This document shows positions 42,186-50,844 of a stretch of DNA of 64,000 nt, piece after piece. Every line of letters begins with the position of its first letter. The stretch's first letter is position 1. The stretch is from positions 744,001 through 808,000 of the forward strand of contig NZMW01000001.1 of NCBI GenBank assembly GCA_002694685.1, written 5' to 3'. The translations under genes were made by a program, and so were the position numbers. Below the pieces are notes generated by a model, which saw only the letters and a list, made by a program, of their open reading frames with translations, searched no databases and was not told the origin of the DNA. This DNA is from Balneola sp. Lineage in GTDB: Bacteria > Bacteroidota > Rhodothermia > Balneolales > Balneolaceae.

Positions 42186-43694
42186 TTAAATAACCTGCTT
42201 TCTCATTCGGGCTACAGGCTGATTCAACTGCTCTCGATATTTACTGACCGTTCTGCGCGCTACTTTATATCCCTTTTCATTTAGCAAATCGGTCAGCTGC
42301 TGATCACTCAGTGGCTTTTGTTTGTCTTCCCCATCAATAAGCTTTTCAAGGAAATTCTTCACTTCACGATTTGAAACCTCTTCTCCACTTTCAGTTTCAA
42401 GACCTTCATTAAAGAAATATTTTAGCTCATAGACTCCAAAGTGGGTCTGTACATACTTACCATTAACTACTCGGGAAACAGTTGATATATCCATTCCAAT
42501 TCGTTCAGCAACATCCTTAAGAATCATCGGCTTGAGTCCTTCCCCATACTTAAAGAAATCTTCCTGCAGAGCAACTATGGTCTTCATTATGTTCATCAGG
42601 GTGTTTTGGCGCTGACGAATGGATTCAATAAACCACTGAGCAGAGTTAATTTTATTCTTCATGAAAGAATGTGCTTCCGCGTCCGTATTCTTTTTCTTCT
42701 TAGCTTTAATTTCATCCCACATCTGCTTGTACTCGGGGGATATGCGGAGCGAAGGAGCATTACGCTGGTTCAAATTAATCACAAACTCTCCTCTTTTACT
42801 TTCACCCTCACCGGCACCTCTCCAATACACTTCGAAATCCGGCTCTATGTAATTCTGGGTTTCTTCCATACTGCTTGCCACTGCACCCGGACGCGGATCC
42901 ATTTGGCGGATGGCTTCAAAAGCTTCCTGCAATTTCTCACGGTCAACGTTGAACTTTTGCAGCAGCTTCGAAAAGTGCTTTTTCTCAAATGCCTTCCAGG
43001 CCTGATCTACAATTTTAATTGCCAGGTTTTTACCCGGTAAGTCTTTTTCTGAAGCTTTTAGCTGTACCAAAAGACAATCCCTTAAATCTTGTGAAGCGAT
43101 ACCGATTGGATCCAGCTGCTGAATCCGCTTCCGAACATCATCCACCATTTCCTCATCAACAAGAATACCTTTATTGAAAGCGATGTTGTCTACAACGGCT
43201 TCTAATTCCCGACGGAAATATCCATCTTCATCCAAAGACCCCAGAATCTGGTCTGCGATGAGCTGCTCTTCTTCCGAAAGATTCAAAAATACTACTTGCT
43301 CCTCCATCTCTTCTAAAAAAGAAGCTTGATAAGGGTTCGGCAAATCCCTCCACTCATCCATATCCGGATTGTAAGTAGAACTGAATTCTTCCCCGTCGTA
43401 CTCAGTATTGGTCTCAAATTCATCCCAGTCAACCTCATGCTCTTCCAGGCTCTCGAGGGCTTCTTCCCTTTCTTCCTTCGGCTCTTCTTCCCTTTCTGAA
43501 AGACTTACGATTTCGACCTCACCGGGGTCAACTTCCTCAAGTACAGGGTTAGCCTCCATCTCTTCCTTGATACGCTGCTCCAGGGCAATGGTAGGCAGCT
43601 GCAGCAATTTGATATACTGCAGCTGTTGCGGAGATAGCTTTTGCTGTAAACTCTGCTGCTGCCTCTGATTTAAATTCTGTTGGTTACGGAGCAT
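42186..43694 (-). CDS. rpoN: RNA polymerase sigma-54 factor
   Basis: Sigma-54 directs RNA polymerase to -24/-12 promoters that need an AAA+ activator. The 502 residues begin MLRNQQNLNQRQQQSLQQKL and SPQQLQYIKLLQLP, the Gln-rich region I, then an acidic region II (ESLEEHEVDWDEFE). They end with the diagnostic RpoN box ARRTVSKYRE at about residues 479-488. DVAERIGMDISTVSRVVNGKY is the helix-turn-helix that recognises the -12 element. The methionine at 43694 is chosen because it starts region I; a longer frame inside the upstream gene adds 12 residues. It overlaps the DUF3109 gene by 11 bases and is convergent with the motor operon. Confidence 0.95.
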   Translation of the reverse strand: MLRNQQNLNQRQQQSLQQKLSPQQLQYIKLLQLPTIALEQRIKEEMEANPVLEEVDPGEVEIVSLSEREEEPKEEREEALESLEEHEVDWDEFETNTEYDGEEFSSTYNPDMDEWRDLPNPYQASFLEEMEEQVVFLNLSEEEQLIADQILGSLDEDGYFRRELEAVVDNIAFNKGILVDEEMVDDVRKRIQQLDPIGIASQDLRDCLLVQLKASEKDLPGKNLAIKIVDQAWKAFEKKHFSKLLQKFNVDREKLQEAFEAIRQMDPRPGAVASSMEETQNYIEPDFEVYWRGAGEGESKRGEFVINLNQRNAPSLRISPEYKQMWDEIKAKKKKNTDAEAHSFMKNKINSAQWFIESIRQRQNTLMNIMKTIVALQEDFFKYGEGLKPMILKDVAERIGMDISTVSRVVNGKYVQTHFGVYELKYFFNEGLETESGEEVSNREVKNFLEKLIDGEDKQKPLSDQQLTDLLNEKGYKVARRTVSKYREQLNQPVARMRKQVI

Positions 43695-44274
43695 GACCTT
43701 CCTTTTTTCGAATCTCTTTACAAGCTTCAATAAAACTTGAGAACCATTTTTCGCCGTATCTGCGCACCAATGGTCTCTCTAAAAACTCAGCCAAATACGT
43801 ATTTTCCTTTTCTGCTTTTTCGCATGCAGCAGAACATAGTTTCGGAACATATTCAAAGTTCGCATAGTCAAAATTGGCGATTCTCTTTAGTCGAACCGGA
43901 AATAGATGACAGCTGATGGGTTTTTCCCAACTCATTCTTCCGTCAAAGTAAGCTTGTTGAATAGCGCAGTAAGCAACTTCATCGTCATTATATTTCACAA
44001 AAATACATTCGTTGCTCTCAACTGTTGAAATTTCATAACCCGCCTTCTGAGATCCAACAACTACCCCATCCCTTTCAGCCACCTCAATAGCTTCCGGGCG
44101 TAATTCACCTTTTAGCTTTTTATAGGCTTTATGAAGTACCGGAATTTCCTCTTTTGAAACGGGAGCTCCGGCATCACCCACCACACAGCAGGCACCTTTG
44201 CAACGAGGAAGGTCGCACGCAAACTTCGCGGTAGCGATATCATTTGAAAGGATAGTATTTTTAACTTTGAACAT
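43684..44274 (-). CDS. DUF3109 family protein
   Basis: A 196-residue cysteine-rich protein of the DUF3109 family, found mainly in Bacteroidota and relatives. CDLPRCKGACCVVGDAGAPV (residues 20-39) has four closely spaced cysteines. Others are in NECIFVKY, AYCAIQQAYFDG, ISCHLFPVRL and LCSAACEKAE, a pattern like the zinc/iron-chelating YkgJ group. The function is not established; metal binding is inferred. It lies upstream of rpoN with an 11-base overlap, so the two are cotranscribed. It is divergent from the small gene at 44415. Confidence 0.8.
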   Translation of the reverse strand: MFKVKNTILSNDIATAKFACDLPRCKGACCVVGDAGAPVSKEEIPVLHKAYKKLKGELRPEAIEVAERDGVVVGSQKAGYEISTVESNECIFVKYNDDEVAYCAIQQAYFDGRMSWEKPISCHLFPVRLKRIANFDYANFEYVPKLCSAACEKAEKENTYLAEFLERPLVRRYGEKWFSSFIEACKEIRKKEGHAP

Positions 44275-44414
44275 GATTCAAGATAAGAATCAGCGGGACA
44301 CTTTTCGAAGATCAACTTTTTGTTTTTTCAGACTAAGTATGCGCTTTCGGAATTCATTAAATTTAGCATCTAATAATTTGTGATAATTTAGCATCGGTTC
44401 TATCTTCAAAGGGT

Positions 44415-44681
44415 ATGAGAAAACTTACCCCCTCCGAACATAAAATTTTAGACCGGCTTATTTTTCCTGAACCTTTTGACGTCATTCAGGACGAAACTCA
44501 GCTTAAGTATGGTGAATTGCGGGATGATATTATCAACCTGATGAATTCACGGCTTATCGAAGCTGTGAATCCGGAGGAGCCGAACCAAAATAAAAGTTAT
44601 CCCTTCGATTCTGACAACGTTAAAGATTCTACCTTTCGAATCACAAAATCTGGCATCAAACATATGGAGAGTCAAAAATGA
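44415..44681 (+). CDS. Small hypothetical protein, possibly winged-helix-like
   Basis: An 88-residue soluble protein beginning MRKLTPSEHKILDRLIFPEP. LRDDIINLMNSRLIEAVN followed by STFRITKSGIKHMES resembles the recognition-helix and wing order of a winged-helix protein ('L..Li.....FRiT..G'), but no family is certain. It overlaps the biotinyl-carrier gene by 4 bases (ATGA), so it is translated with it. Its job may be linked to that protein or to murA. Confidence 0.5.
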   Translation: MRKLTPSEHKILDRLIFPEPFDVIQDETQLKYGELRDDIINLMNSRLIEAVNPEEPNQNKSYPFDSDNVKDSTFRITKSGIKHMESQK

Positions 44682-45184
44682 AATTACAGGCAACTATAGG
44701 CGAAAACGAGCATGATATTGAACTTTCTCCTGAGAGCGGGACCTTCAAGTCCGGCGACAAAGAAGGAAACTACAGCTTCGAGTTTGTGAACGGCCGGCAC
44801 ATTCTCAGAACGGGAACAAAAACCTACAAAATCGATAATGTAAGTTATGAAGGTTCTGCCATTGAGTTTTCAATGAACGGCGTTTGGCATTCTATTGAAG
44901 TCAAAGATGAACAAGAACTCCTGCTCGACCGACTCGGCTTTAAAACCGGAGCTGCTGCAGCTGAAGGTATTCTGAAAGCCCCAATGCCCGGTAAGATTCT
45001 GGAAATAATGGTAGCTGAAGGCGATGAAGTTGAACAAGATCAACCGCTCGTCATCCTCGAAGCCATGAAAACGGAAAATGAGCTAAAGGCACCTATAAGC
45101 GGAACCATCGCAAGTATCTCGGCGGAAGTCGGGCAATCATTAGAAAAAAATTCACCCATACTGGAGATCGAAACCATTGGATAA
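44678..45184 (+). CDS. Biotin/lipoyl attachment domain protein (carboxyl-carrier-like)
   Basis: A 168-residue protein. The N-terminal half is beta-rich and of unknown role. The C-terminal 75 residues are a biotinyl domain: APMPGKILEIMVAEGDEVEQ, then PLVILEAMKTENELKAP with the biotin-accepting lysine in EAMKTE (canonical EAMKM), and SGTIASISAEVGQSLE. It would carry CO2 for an acyl-CoA or oxaloacetate carboxylase/decarboxylase. No carboxylase partner is in the window. It overlaps the upstream gene by 4 bases and murA by 8, an uncommon pairing. Confidence 0.8.
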   Translation: MKLQATIGENEHDIELSPESGTFKSGDKEGNYSFEFVNGRHILRTGTKTYKIDNVSYEGSAIEFSMNGVWHSIEVKDEQELLLDRLGFKTGAAAAEGILKAPMPGKILEIMVAEGDEVEQDQPLVILEAMKTENELKAPISGTIASISAEVGQSLEKNSPILEIETIG

Positions 45185-46448
45185 ATTTATTATTGAAGGC
45201 GGCACCCCACTCAAAGGAACAATCCCAATCAGCGGTTCAAAAAATGCCGCTTTGCCTCTCATGGCCGCTTCGCTTTTAGGAAATTCTGCATCCACTATTA
45301 ATAACATTCCCCGGCTTAAAGACATTTATACCTTCAACAATGTGATTCGTGTTGTTGGCGCTCAGGTTGATTTCAAAGAAGATGAGAATACCCTGATTAT
45401 TGATCCTACTAACGTCAATCACCTCGAAGCACCCTACGACTTAGTTCGCAAGATGCGTGCGTCGTTCTACATGCTCGGAGCTTTGGTTGGAAAACATGGC
45501 TATGCGAAGGTATCTCTTCCCGGTGGATGTGCATGGGGGCCCCGTCCTGTAGATCTTCACCTAAAAGGCATGGAAGCCATGGGAATTAACATCGAGCTTG
45601 AGAAAGGCTATGTAATTGCCAAAGCCGATGAAAAAGTTGAAGGCGGAAGTTTTACCCTTGAACCCAGTAGTGTTGGCGCAACGGTGAATCTATTATTGGC
45701 TTCTGTTTTGAAAGCAAAGAAATTCACCATCAATAATGCAGCTAAAGAGCCGGATGTGGTTCAGCTTTGCAATTTCCTAACTAAGATGGGTGCTGATATT
45801 GAAGGAATTGGAACCGATACGTTGACCATCAAAGCTGTAGATTCTTTACAAGGCATTGAAGTCTCAAACGATCCGGATAGAATTGAGTTAGGAACCTTTA
45901 TGATTGCCGGAGCGATGTTTCCCGGATCTGAGTTAACGCTCACGGGATGTAATCCTGAGCAACTGGGTAACTTCACGAAAAAGCTAAAGCAAACCGGTAC
46001 TTCTGTTGAAGTTGACGGAACGACCATCCATGTAAAGGCGCCCGAAAAGCTAAAACCGGTTTCCATTAAAACTGAAATTTACCCCGGCTTCCCAACAGAC
46101 CTTCAAGCCCAATGGGCGACGATGATGACACAAGCTGAGGGCGAATCTAAAGTTACCGATACGGTTTATTTTGATCGATTCAGCTATGTCCCGGAACTCA
46201 ATCGTTTAGGTGCTGAGCTGGAGGTAGAAAAGAATACGGTTCATATTTCAGGAAAGACTCCACTGACCGGAGCTTCCGTAATGAGTACCGACCTCCGTGC
46301 GAGTGTCAGTTTGGTTTTAGCGGCTATGGTTGCGGAAAATCATACCGATGTACTTCGTATTTATCATTTAGATCGCGGATATGAATCTCTTGAAAACAAA
46401 CTGAGTGCTGTCGGAGCTTCCATTAAGCGGGTTGATGAGGAAGGATAA
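45177..46448 (+). CDS. murA: UDP-N-acetylglucosamine 1-carboxyvinyltransferase
   Basis: MurA transfers enolpyruvate from PEP to UDP-GlcNAc, the first committed step of peptidoglycan synthesis, in the cytoplasm. The 423 residues match the family length. Lys22 in GSKNAALP and Cys118 in LPGGCAWGPRPVDLH are the conserved catalytic residues; cysteine at the latter site means the enzyme should be fosfomycin-sensitive. The start is a TTG that overlaps the preceding gene by 8 bases; MDKFIIEGGTPLKGTIPI is the expected N-terminus, so the start is secure. Confidence 0.95.
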   Translation: MDKFIIEGGTPLKGTIPISGSKNAALPLMAASLLGNSASTINNIPRLKDIYTFNNVIRVVGAQVDFKEDENTLIIDPTNVNHLEAPYDLVRKMRASFYMLGALVGKHGYAKVSLPGGCAWGPRPVDLHLKGMEAMGINIELEKGYVIAKADEKVEGGSFTLEPSSVGATVNLLLASVLKAKKFTINNAAKEPDVVQLCNFLTKMGADIEGIGTDTLTIKAVDSLQGIEVSNDPDRIELGTFMIAGAMFPGSELTLTGCNPEQLGNFTKKLKQTGTSVEVDGTTIHVKAPEKLKPVSIKTEIYPGFPTDLQAQWATMMTQAEGESKVTDTVYFDRFSYVPELNRLGAELEVEKNTVHISGKTPLTGASVMSTDLRASVSLVLAAMVAENHTDVLRIYHLDRGYESLENKLSAVGASIKRVDEEG

Positions 46449-46886
46449 TCTTCTCCTTTACTTTATCTTCTGTTATCAATAAAAAGCGTTTACATTAATC
46501 CCCTTTCACAGTTATATTGATCGCAGAAGAAATCGACCTAAACAAACTTTTTTAAACTATTTTTTGATTGCATAACGCACAGAATACATACCAAAAACAA
46601 ACTTTGGTGGCATCATTGATTACCTTTTGTAACGATGCCTTCATCGATTTTTTCTTTTTCTGCGGTTTAATAATTACAGCCTTAACCCAGAATCTCTTTT
46701 CTGATTCCGATACGGAATCCCCTAATAAAACAATTTTAACAGATATTATTCCCGAAGTAGCCGCTCGTCCGCTTGCTTCAAACCCCGCTCTCAATAATGA
46801 GACCGTAATCAATTTGCAACGTAAATTAATACGATGGTTCGTTTGCAGGGGTAGCAGTGGCTTCCGGGATAGGAAGAATTTTACCA
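46449..46886 (+). other. 438-base gap upstream of RNase G
   Basis: No gene that I can support. A plus-strand frame from 46568 has some hydrophobic content but runs into the RNase G gene in another frame, and a minus-strand frame over the same bases is Lys-rich without family resemblance. The region may be the promoter and long leader of the RNase G gene; AGGAAG about 12 bases before the ATG at 46887 is a good ribosome-binding site. Confidence 0.4.
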
Positions 46887-48560
46887 ATGAAAAATCAAAT
46901 TATTATACACTCTTCGGGGAATCAAACCCGAATTGCGCTTTTAGAAAACAGCGAGTTAGCGCAGCTATTCATAGAAACGGAAGAAAACCAGCGTACTGTT
47001 GGTAATATTTATGTAGCCCGTGTTCATAAGGTGTTAAGTGGTATTCGTGCCGCTTTCATCGATATGGGTACTCCTAAAGACGCCTTTTTACACTTTTCGG
47101 ATGCCGGCGACCATTTGGATGAATACGTTACCAAGCTAAATGGTGAGAACGCAATTCCTAGCCACGCTAAAAAAGACATTGCCAATAAGGACAATCTTTC
47201 AAACGTACAGAAGCAGGTTCTCGCGGGTAAAATTCTACGTACCGGACAAAAGCTTTTAGTTCAGATCGTTAAAGAGCCTATTGGTTCTAAAGGCCCTCGT
47301 ATTTCAACGGATATCACCATTGCAGGGCGTTTTCTCGTTCTTATTCCTATGGGTGATTACATCGCGGTTTCTAAGAAAATTGGCCATTATAAAGAACGCC
47401 GTCGCCTTAAAGGAATCCTTAACAATATGGTTCCCGATGGGTTTGGTGTGATTGTACGAACCGTTGCTCAGGGGCAGGATAAAAAAGCTCTTGAGGACGA
47501 TCTTCGCAACGTTCTGAAGAAATGGGAGCAAATTGTCGATAAACTGGAAGACGCCAAGCCCCCTTCTCTTTTGTACCGTGATTTGAATATGACGGAAAGC
47601 CTGATTCGTGATTTATTTGCTAAAAACTATGATCGCGTACTGATTGATGATCAGAAAATGTATCGTCAAATTAAATCATATGTGAGTCAAATAGCTCCTC
47701 AGATGGTTCCAAATGTGGAATTGTATAAAGGGAAAGAGCATATTTTCGATTACATGAAAGTTGCTCACGACGTGAACTCCATCTTCAGTCCAAGAGTGAG
47801 AATGAAGTCGGGTGGATATCTGATTTTTGAACAAACTGAAGCTATGTATGTAGTGGATGTTAACTCAGGGCCTTATGCCGCTAAAAAACGTCAAGAGGAT
47901 AATTCCCTCAAAACCAACCTTGAAGCCGCTCGTGAGATTGCCAAGCAACTCAGGCTGAGAGACATTGGTGGTATCATTGTAGTCGATTTTATTGACTTGC
48001 GCGATGACAAGAACCGTAAGAAAATCTACGACGAGCTCAAGAAAGAGTTTGTTAAAGACCCGGCTAAGACCAATGTAATTGGAATGAGTGATTTTGGCTT
48101 GGTTCAAATTACCCGCCAGCGAATTCGCCCAAGTGTGGTTAACTCCGTATCAAAAGTTTGCCCTGTTTGTGGTGGCTCCGGTAATGTAGTTACTCAAGAC
48201 ACTATCCTAACCGACCTTGAAACTTGGTTGAGCAAATTCAAGCATAACACCAGCTACCGAGCTGTTGACCTGTATGTGAATCCATACCTCAAGTCTGTAC
48301 TGACAAAAGGTCTGATGAGTACAAAATTGAAGTGGATGGCTAAATTCCGCATCAAAGTATCTCTTATTGGTGATGAGACGGTTTCCATGAATGAATTCCG
48401 TGCAACACTTGTAGGTTCTGATATAGACATCACTGATATTGTTATGAGGGATGAGTCTATTGAGGAAGTTCTTAACCGTGAAGGCGAATTAATTGAGCTT
48501 GAAAGCGGAAAAGGGAACAAAGAAAACCTTGATATCTCAAAAAAAGAGAAGAGCAGCTAA
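46887..48560 (+). CDS. rng: Ribonuclease E/G family endoribonuclease
   Basis: RNase G/E cleaves single-stranded RNA in rRNA processing and mRNA decay. From the ATG at 46887 there are 557 residues. An S1-like domain is near the N-terminus (GNIYVARVHKVLSGIRAAFI, DAFLHFSD). YVVDVNSGPYA and GGIIVVDFIDLRDDKNRKKI supply the two catalytic Asp residues, and VCPVCGGSGNV supplies the Zn-link cysteines that join the dimer. There is no long C-terminal scaffold, so this is the compact RNase G type rather than RNase E. A GTG/ATG frame 30 bases upstream is less likely because the chosen ATG has the ribosome-binding site. Confidence 0.92.
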   Translation: MKNQIIIHSSGNQTRIALLENSELAQLFIETEENQRTVGNIYVARVHKVLSGIRAAFIDMGTPKDAFLHFSDAGDHLDEYVTKLNGENAIPSHAKKDIANKDNLSNVQKQVLAGKILRTGQKLLVQIVKEPIGSKGPRISTDITIAGRFLVLIPMGDYIAVSKKIGHYKERRRLKGILNNMVPDGFGVIVRTVAQGQDKKALEDDLRNVLKKWEQIVDKLEDAKPPSLLYRDLNMTESLIRDLFAKNYDRVLIDDQKMYRQIKSYVSQIAPQMVPNVELYKGKEHIFDYMKVAHDVNSIFSPRVRMKSGGYLIFEQTEAMYVVDVNSGPYAAKKRQEDNSLKTNLEAAREIAKQLRLRDIGGIIVVDFIDLRDDKNRKKIYDELKKEFVKDPAKTNVIGMSDFGLVQITRQRIRPSVVNSVSKVCPVCGGSGNVVTQDTILTDLETWLSKFKHNTSYRAVDLYVNPYLKSVLTKGLMSTKLKWMAKFRIKVSLIGDETVSMNEFRATLVGSDIDITDIVMRDESIEEVLNREGELIELESGKGNKENLDISKKEKSS

Positions 48561-48584
48561 AGCAGATAGTCAGGTAACAGTGAC

Positions 48585-48612
48585 AATTCGAACGGAATAA
48601 ACCGTTCGAATT
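48585..48612. other. Perfect 11-bp stem-loop between rng and hslV
   Basis: AATTCGAACGG and CCGTTCGAATT pair perfectly around an AATAAA loop, 25 bases after the rng stop. No T-run follows on the plus strand, so it is a weak candidate for an intrinsic terminator. It could be an RNA-stabilising or processing hairpin, or an operator for hslV. Confidence 0.6.
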
Positions 48613-48688
48613 ACCAACAAGTCTTCTATTTGGCCCTTGGCTTGGTTTTTGTACCTCTTCCATCAACTATCAAGAACAAATTTATTTT

Positions 48689-49237
48689 ATGAAATTATCT
48701 GATTTACATGCGACTACCGTTGTTGGTGTGATTCATAATGGTAAAGCCGCCATTGGAAGTGACGGCCAGGCTACTATGAATAAAACGGTCATGAAAAGCA
48801 CCGTCAAAAAAGTACGCAAACTCCATGAAGGTAAAATTCTTGCCGGGTTTGCCGGTTCCACCGCCGATGCATTCACCCTTTTCGAGAAATATGAAGAGAA
48901 GCTGAATGAGTATAACGGAAATATGGAACGCGCAGCAGTTGAGTTGGCCAAAGAATGGCGGAAAGATAAATTCCTCCAAAAGCTGGAAGCCCTGCTTGTT
49001 GTTATGAATAATGAGAAAGGATTGTTGATCTCCGGCCAGGGTGATGTTATTGAACCCGACGATGAAGTTGCAACCATTGGAAGTGGCGGTTCCTATGCCC
49101 TTTCAGCGGCAAGAGCGATGAAAAAACACGCACCAGAATTATCTGCCCGTGAGATCGTTGAAGAATCCCTGCACATCGCAGCCGACATCGACATCTACAC
49201 CAATCATAATATTACGATTTTAGAAATTGAAGACTGA
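48689..49237 (+). CDS. hslV: ATP-dependent protease subunit HslV
   Basis: HslV is the proteasome-like N-terminal threonine peptidase that works with HslU. In the 182 residues, MKLSDLHA is the short propeptide and Thr9 of [13 protein letters not shown] the expected catalytic threonine after processing. [39 protein letters not shown] and [17 protein letters not shown] are family signatures. It precedes hslU with one base between stop and start. Confidence 0.95.
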   Translation: MKLSDLHATTVVGVIHNGKAAIGSDGQATMNKTVMKSTVKKVRKLHEGKILAGFAGSTADAFTLFEKYEEKLNEYNGNMERAAVELAKEWRKDKFLQKLEALLVVMNNEKGLLISGQGDVIEPDDEVATIGSGGSYALSAARAMKKHAPELSAREIVEESLHIAADIDIYTNHNITILEIED

Positions 49238-49238
49238 T

Positions 49239-50651
49239 ATGCTAACTATTGAAGAAAAGAATTTGACCCCGCAGCAAATTGTAGCTGCATTAGACAAGTA
49301 TATTGTCGGGCAAAAGTCAGCAAAGAGATCTGTATCCATCGCACTTCGAAACCGATGGAGAAGGCTGAATTCCGATGAGGAAATCAGAGATGAAATTATC
49401 CCAAATAACATTTTACTGATTGGACCAACTGGTGTCGGTAAAACCGAAATCGCCCGACGTTTAGCGAAACTTGCTCACGCTCCATTTATGAAAGTGGAAG
49501 CATCCAAGTTCACCGAAGTTGGGTATGTCGGCCGCGATGTTGAATCCATGATCCGTGACCTGACCGATGTAGCCATAAGCATGGTGAAAAAGGAAATGCA
49601 GGATCGTGTTAAAGAGAAAGCTGCTCATAAAGCTGAAGAACGAATTTTAGACATCCTCATCCCTCCCGTTAAAAAGGCGGGTGCCGGCTTTAAAAGCAGC
49701 TCCAGTAATGGCGATGATTTTGATCCAGGTAATGCAAGCGATTCTGAATTAAACGAACGCACGCGCGAACGATTCCGAGAGAAACTCAGAAATGAAGAAC
49801 TTGAGGAACGTGAAATTGAAATTGAAGTCAATTCTTCTAAAAACCCAATGATGAAAGTTTTTGGACCTCAGGGTATGGAGGAGATGGGCATCAATCTACA
49901 GGATATGCTGGGCAACCTCGGCAAAGGAAATAAAAAGTCTAAGCGTAAACTTCCTATTAAAGAGGCCCGCGAGATTTTAACTGAAGAAGAAGCTGAAAAG
50001 CTTATTGACCATGAATCTGCTGTTCAGGAAGCTCTTGAGCGCGTTCAAAAACAAGGTATCGTCTTTATTGATGAGATTGACAAAATCGCCGAATCCTCTA
50101 CCGGAAGTGGCGGAAAGGGTGGTCCTGATGTAAGCCGTCAAGGTGTGCAGCGTGATCTCCTCCCTATTGTTGAAGGTAGCGCGGTAAATACCAAACATGG
50201 TATAGTGAAAACAGATCACATTCTGTTTATTGGTTCAGGTGCATTTCATGTATCCAAACCATCAGATTTAATTCCTGAACTGCAGGGACGTTTTCCAATT
50301 AGAGTTGAATTAAACTCACTGACTGAAGACGATTTCGTTGATATTCTTTCTAAACCAAAGAATGCCTTAACCAAGCAGTATATAGCAATGCTTGATACTG
50401 AAGGCGTTCAAATTGAGTTTAAAGAGGATGCCATTCGTGAAATTGCTCGGATTGCAGCTGAAGTGAATTCATCTGTTGAAAATATAGGAGCCCGACGGTT
50501 ACATACCATCATGTCTTCCCTGTTTGATGAACTTTTATTTGCCGTTCCGGATGATATCAACTCGGGTGAAATCACCATTGATAAAACCTACGTTGATAAA
50601 CAACTGGCTGGAATTGTCAAAGACAAAGACTTGAGTCACTACATTTTATAA
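49239..50651 (+). CDS. hslU: HslU ATPase subunit
   Basis: HslU is the AAA+ unfoldase that feeds HslV. The ATG at 49239 starts [20 protein letters not shown], the usual N-terminus; a TTG 12 bases upstream overlaps hslV and is less likely. [18 protein letters not shown] is Walker [14 protein letters not shown] is Walker B, and [17 protein letters not shown] precedes the sensor and C-terminal domain. [20 protein letters not shown] is the pore region (GYVG). The end [11 protein letters not shown] is the tail that inserts into HslV. The 470 residues are normal length. Confidence 0.95.
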   Translation: MLTIEEKNLTPQQIVAALDKYIVGQKSAKRSVSIALRNRWRRLNSDEEIRDEIIPNNILLIGPTGVGKTEIARRLAKLAHAPFMKVEASKFTEVGYVGRDVESMIRDLTDVAISMVKKEMQDRVKEKAAHKAEERILDILIPPVKKAGAGFKSSSSNGDDFDPGNASDSELNERTRERFREKLRNEELEEREIEIEVNSSKNPMMKVFGPQGMEEMGINLQDMLGNLGKGNKKSKRKLPIKEAREILTEEEAEKLIDHESAVQEALERVQKQGIVFIDEIDKIAESSTGSGGKGGPDVSRQGVQRDLLPIVEGSAVNTKHGIVKTDHILFIGSGAFHVSKPSDLIPELQGRFPIRVELNSLTEDDFVDILSKPKNALTKQYIAMLDTEGVQIEFKEDAIREIARIAAEVNSSVENIGARRLHTIMSSLFDELLFAVPDDINSGEITIDKTYVDKQLAGIVKDKDLSHYIL

Positions 50652-50663
50652 GTGACAAATTTT

Positions 50664-50698
50664 AAAAAGTCAGATCATTTATTTGGTCTGACTTTTTT
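50664..50698 (+). terminator. Rho-independent terminator after hslU
   Basis: AAAAAGTCAGATC and GGTCTGACTTTTT pair nearly perfectly around an ATTTATTT loop, ending in a run of six T. It lies 12 bases after the hslU stop and closes the hslV-hslU operon. Confidence 0.9.
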
Positions 50699-50844
50699 GT
50701 TATAACTAATATTGGTATTCAACATCTTAATATTACAGTTCGATATCTTTGAAATTGTACTATACTACATTATTTAGTACAATCGTTAGCGATGAAACTA
50801 TATGCCGTAATATTGGTTATTAGTAAAAACACTACTTACGTAAG

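Noticed and set aside
42606-43040. 144-residue plus-strand frame opposite rpoN
   Set aside because: Antisense shadow of the sigma-54 gene, whose RpoN box and HTH are unambiguous.
46568-47005. Plus-strand 145-residue frame upstream of and overlapping RNase G, and a Lys-rich minus-strand frame over 46552-46887
   Set aside because: No family resemblance, the plus frame runs into the well-supported rng gene in another frame, and neither has a good ribosome-binding site. I considered an HU-like gene, which often precedes rng in this group, but no HU motif is readable on either strand.
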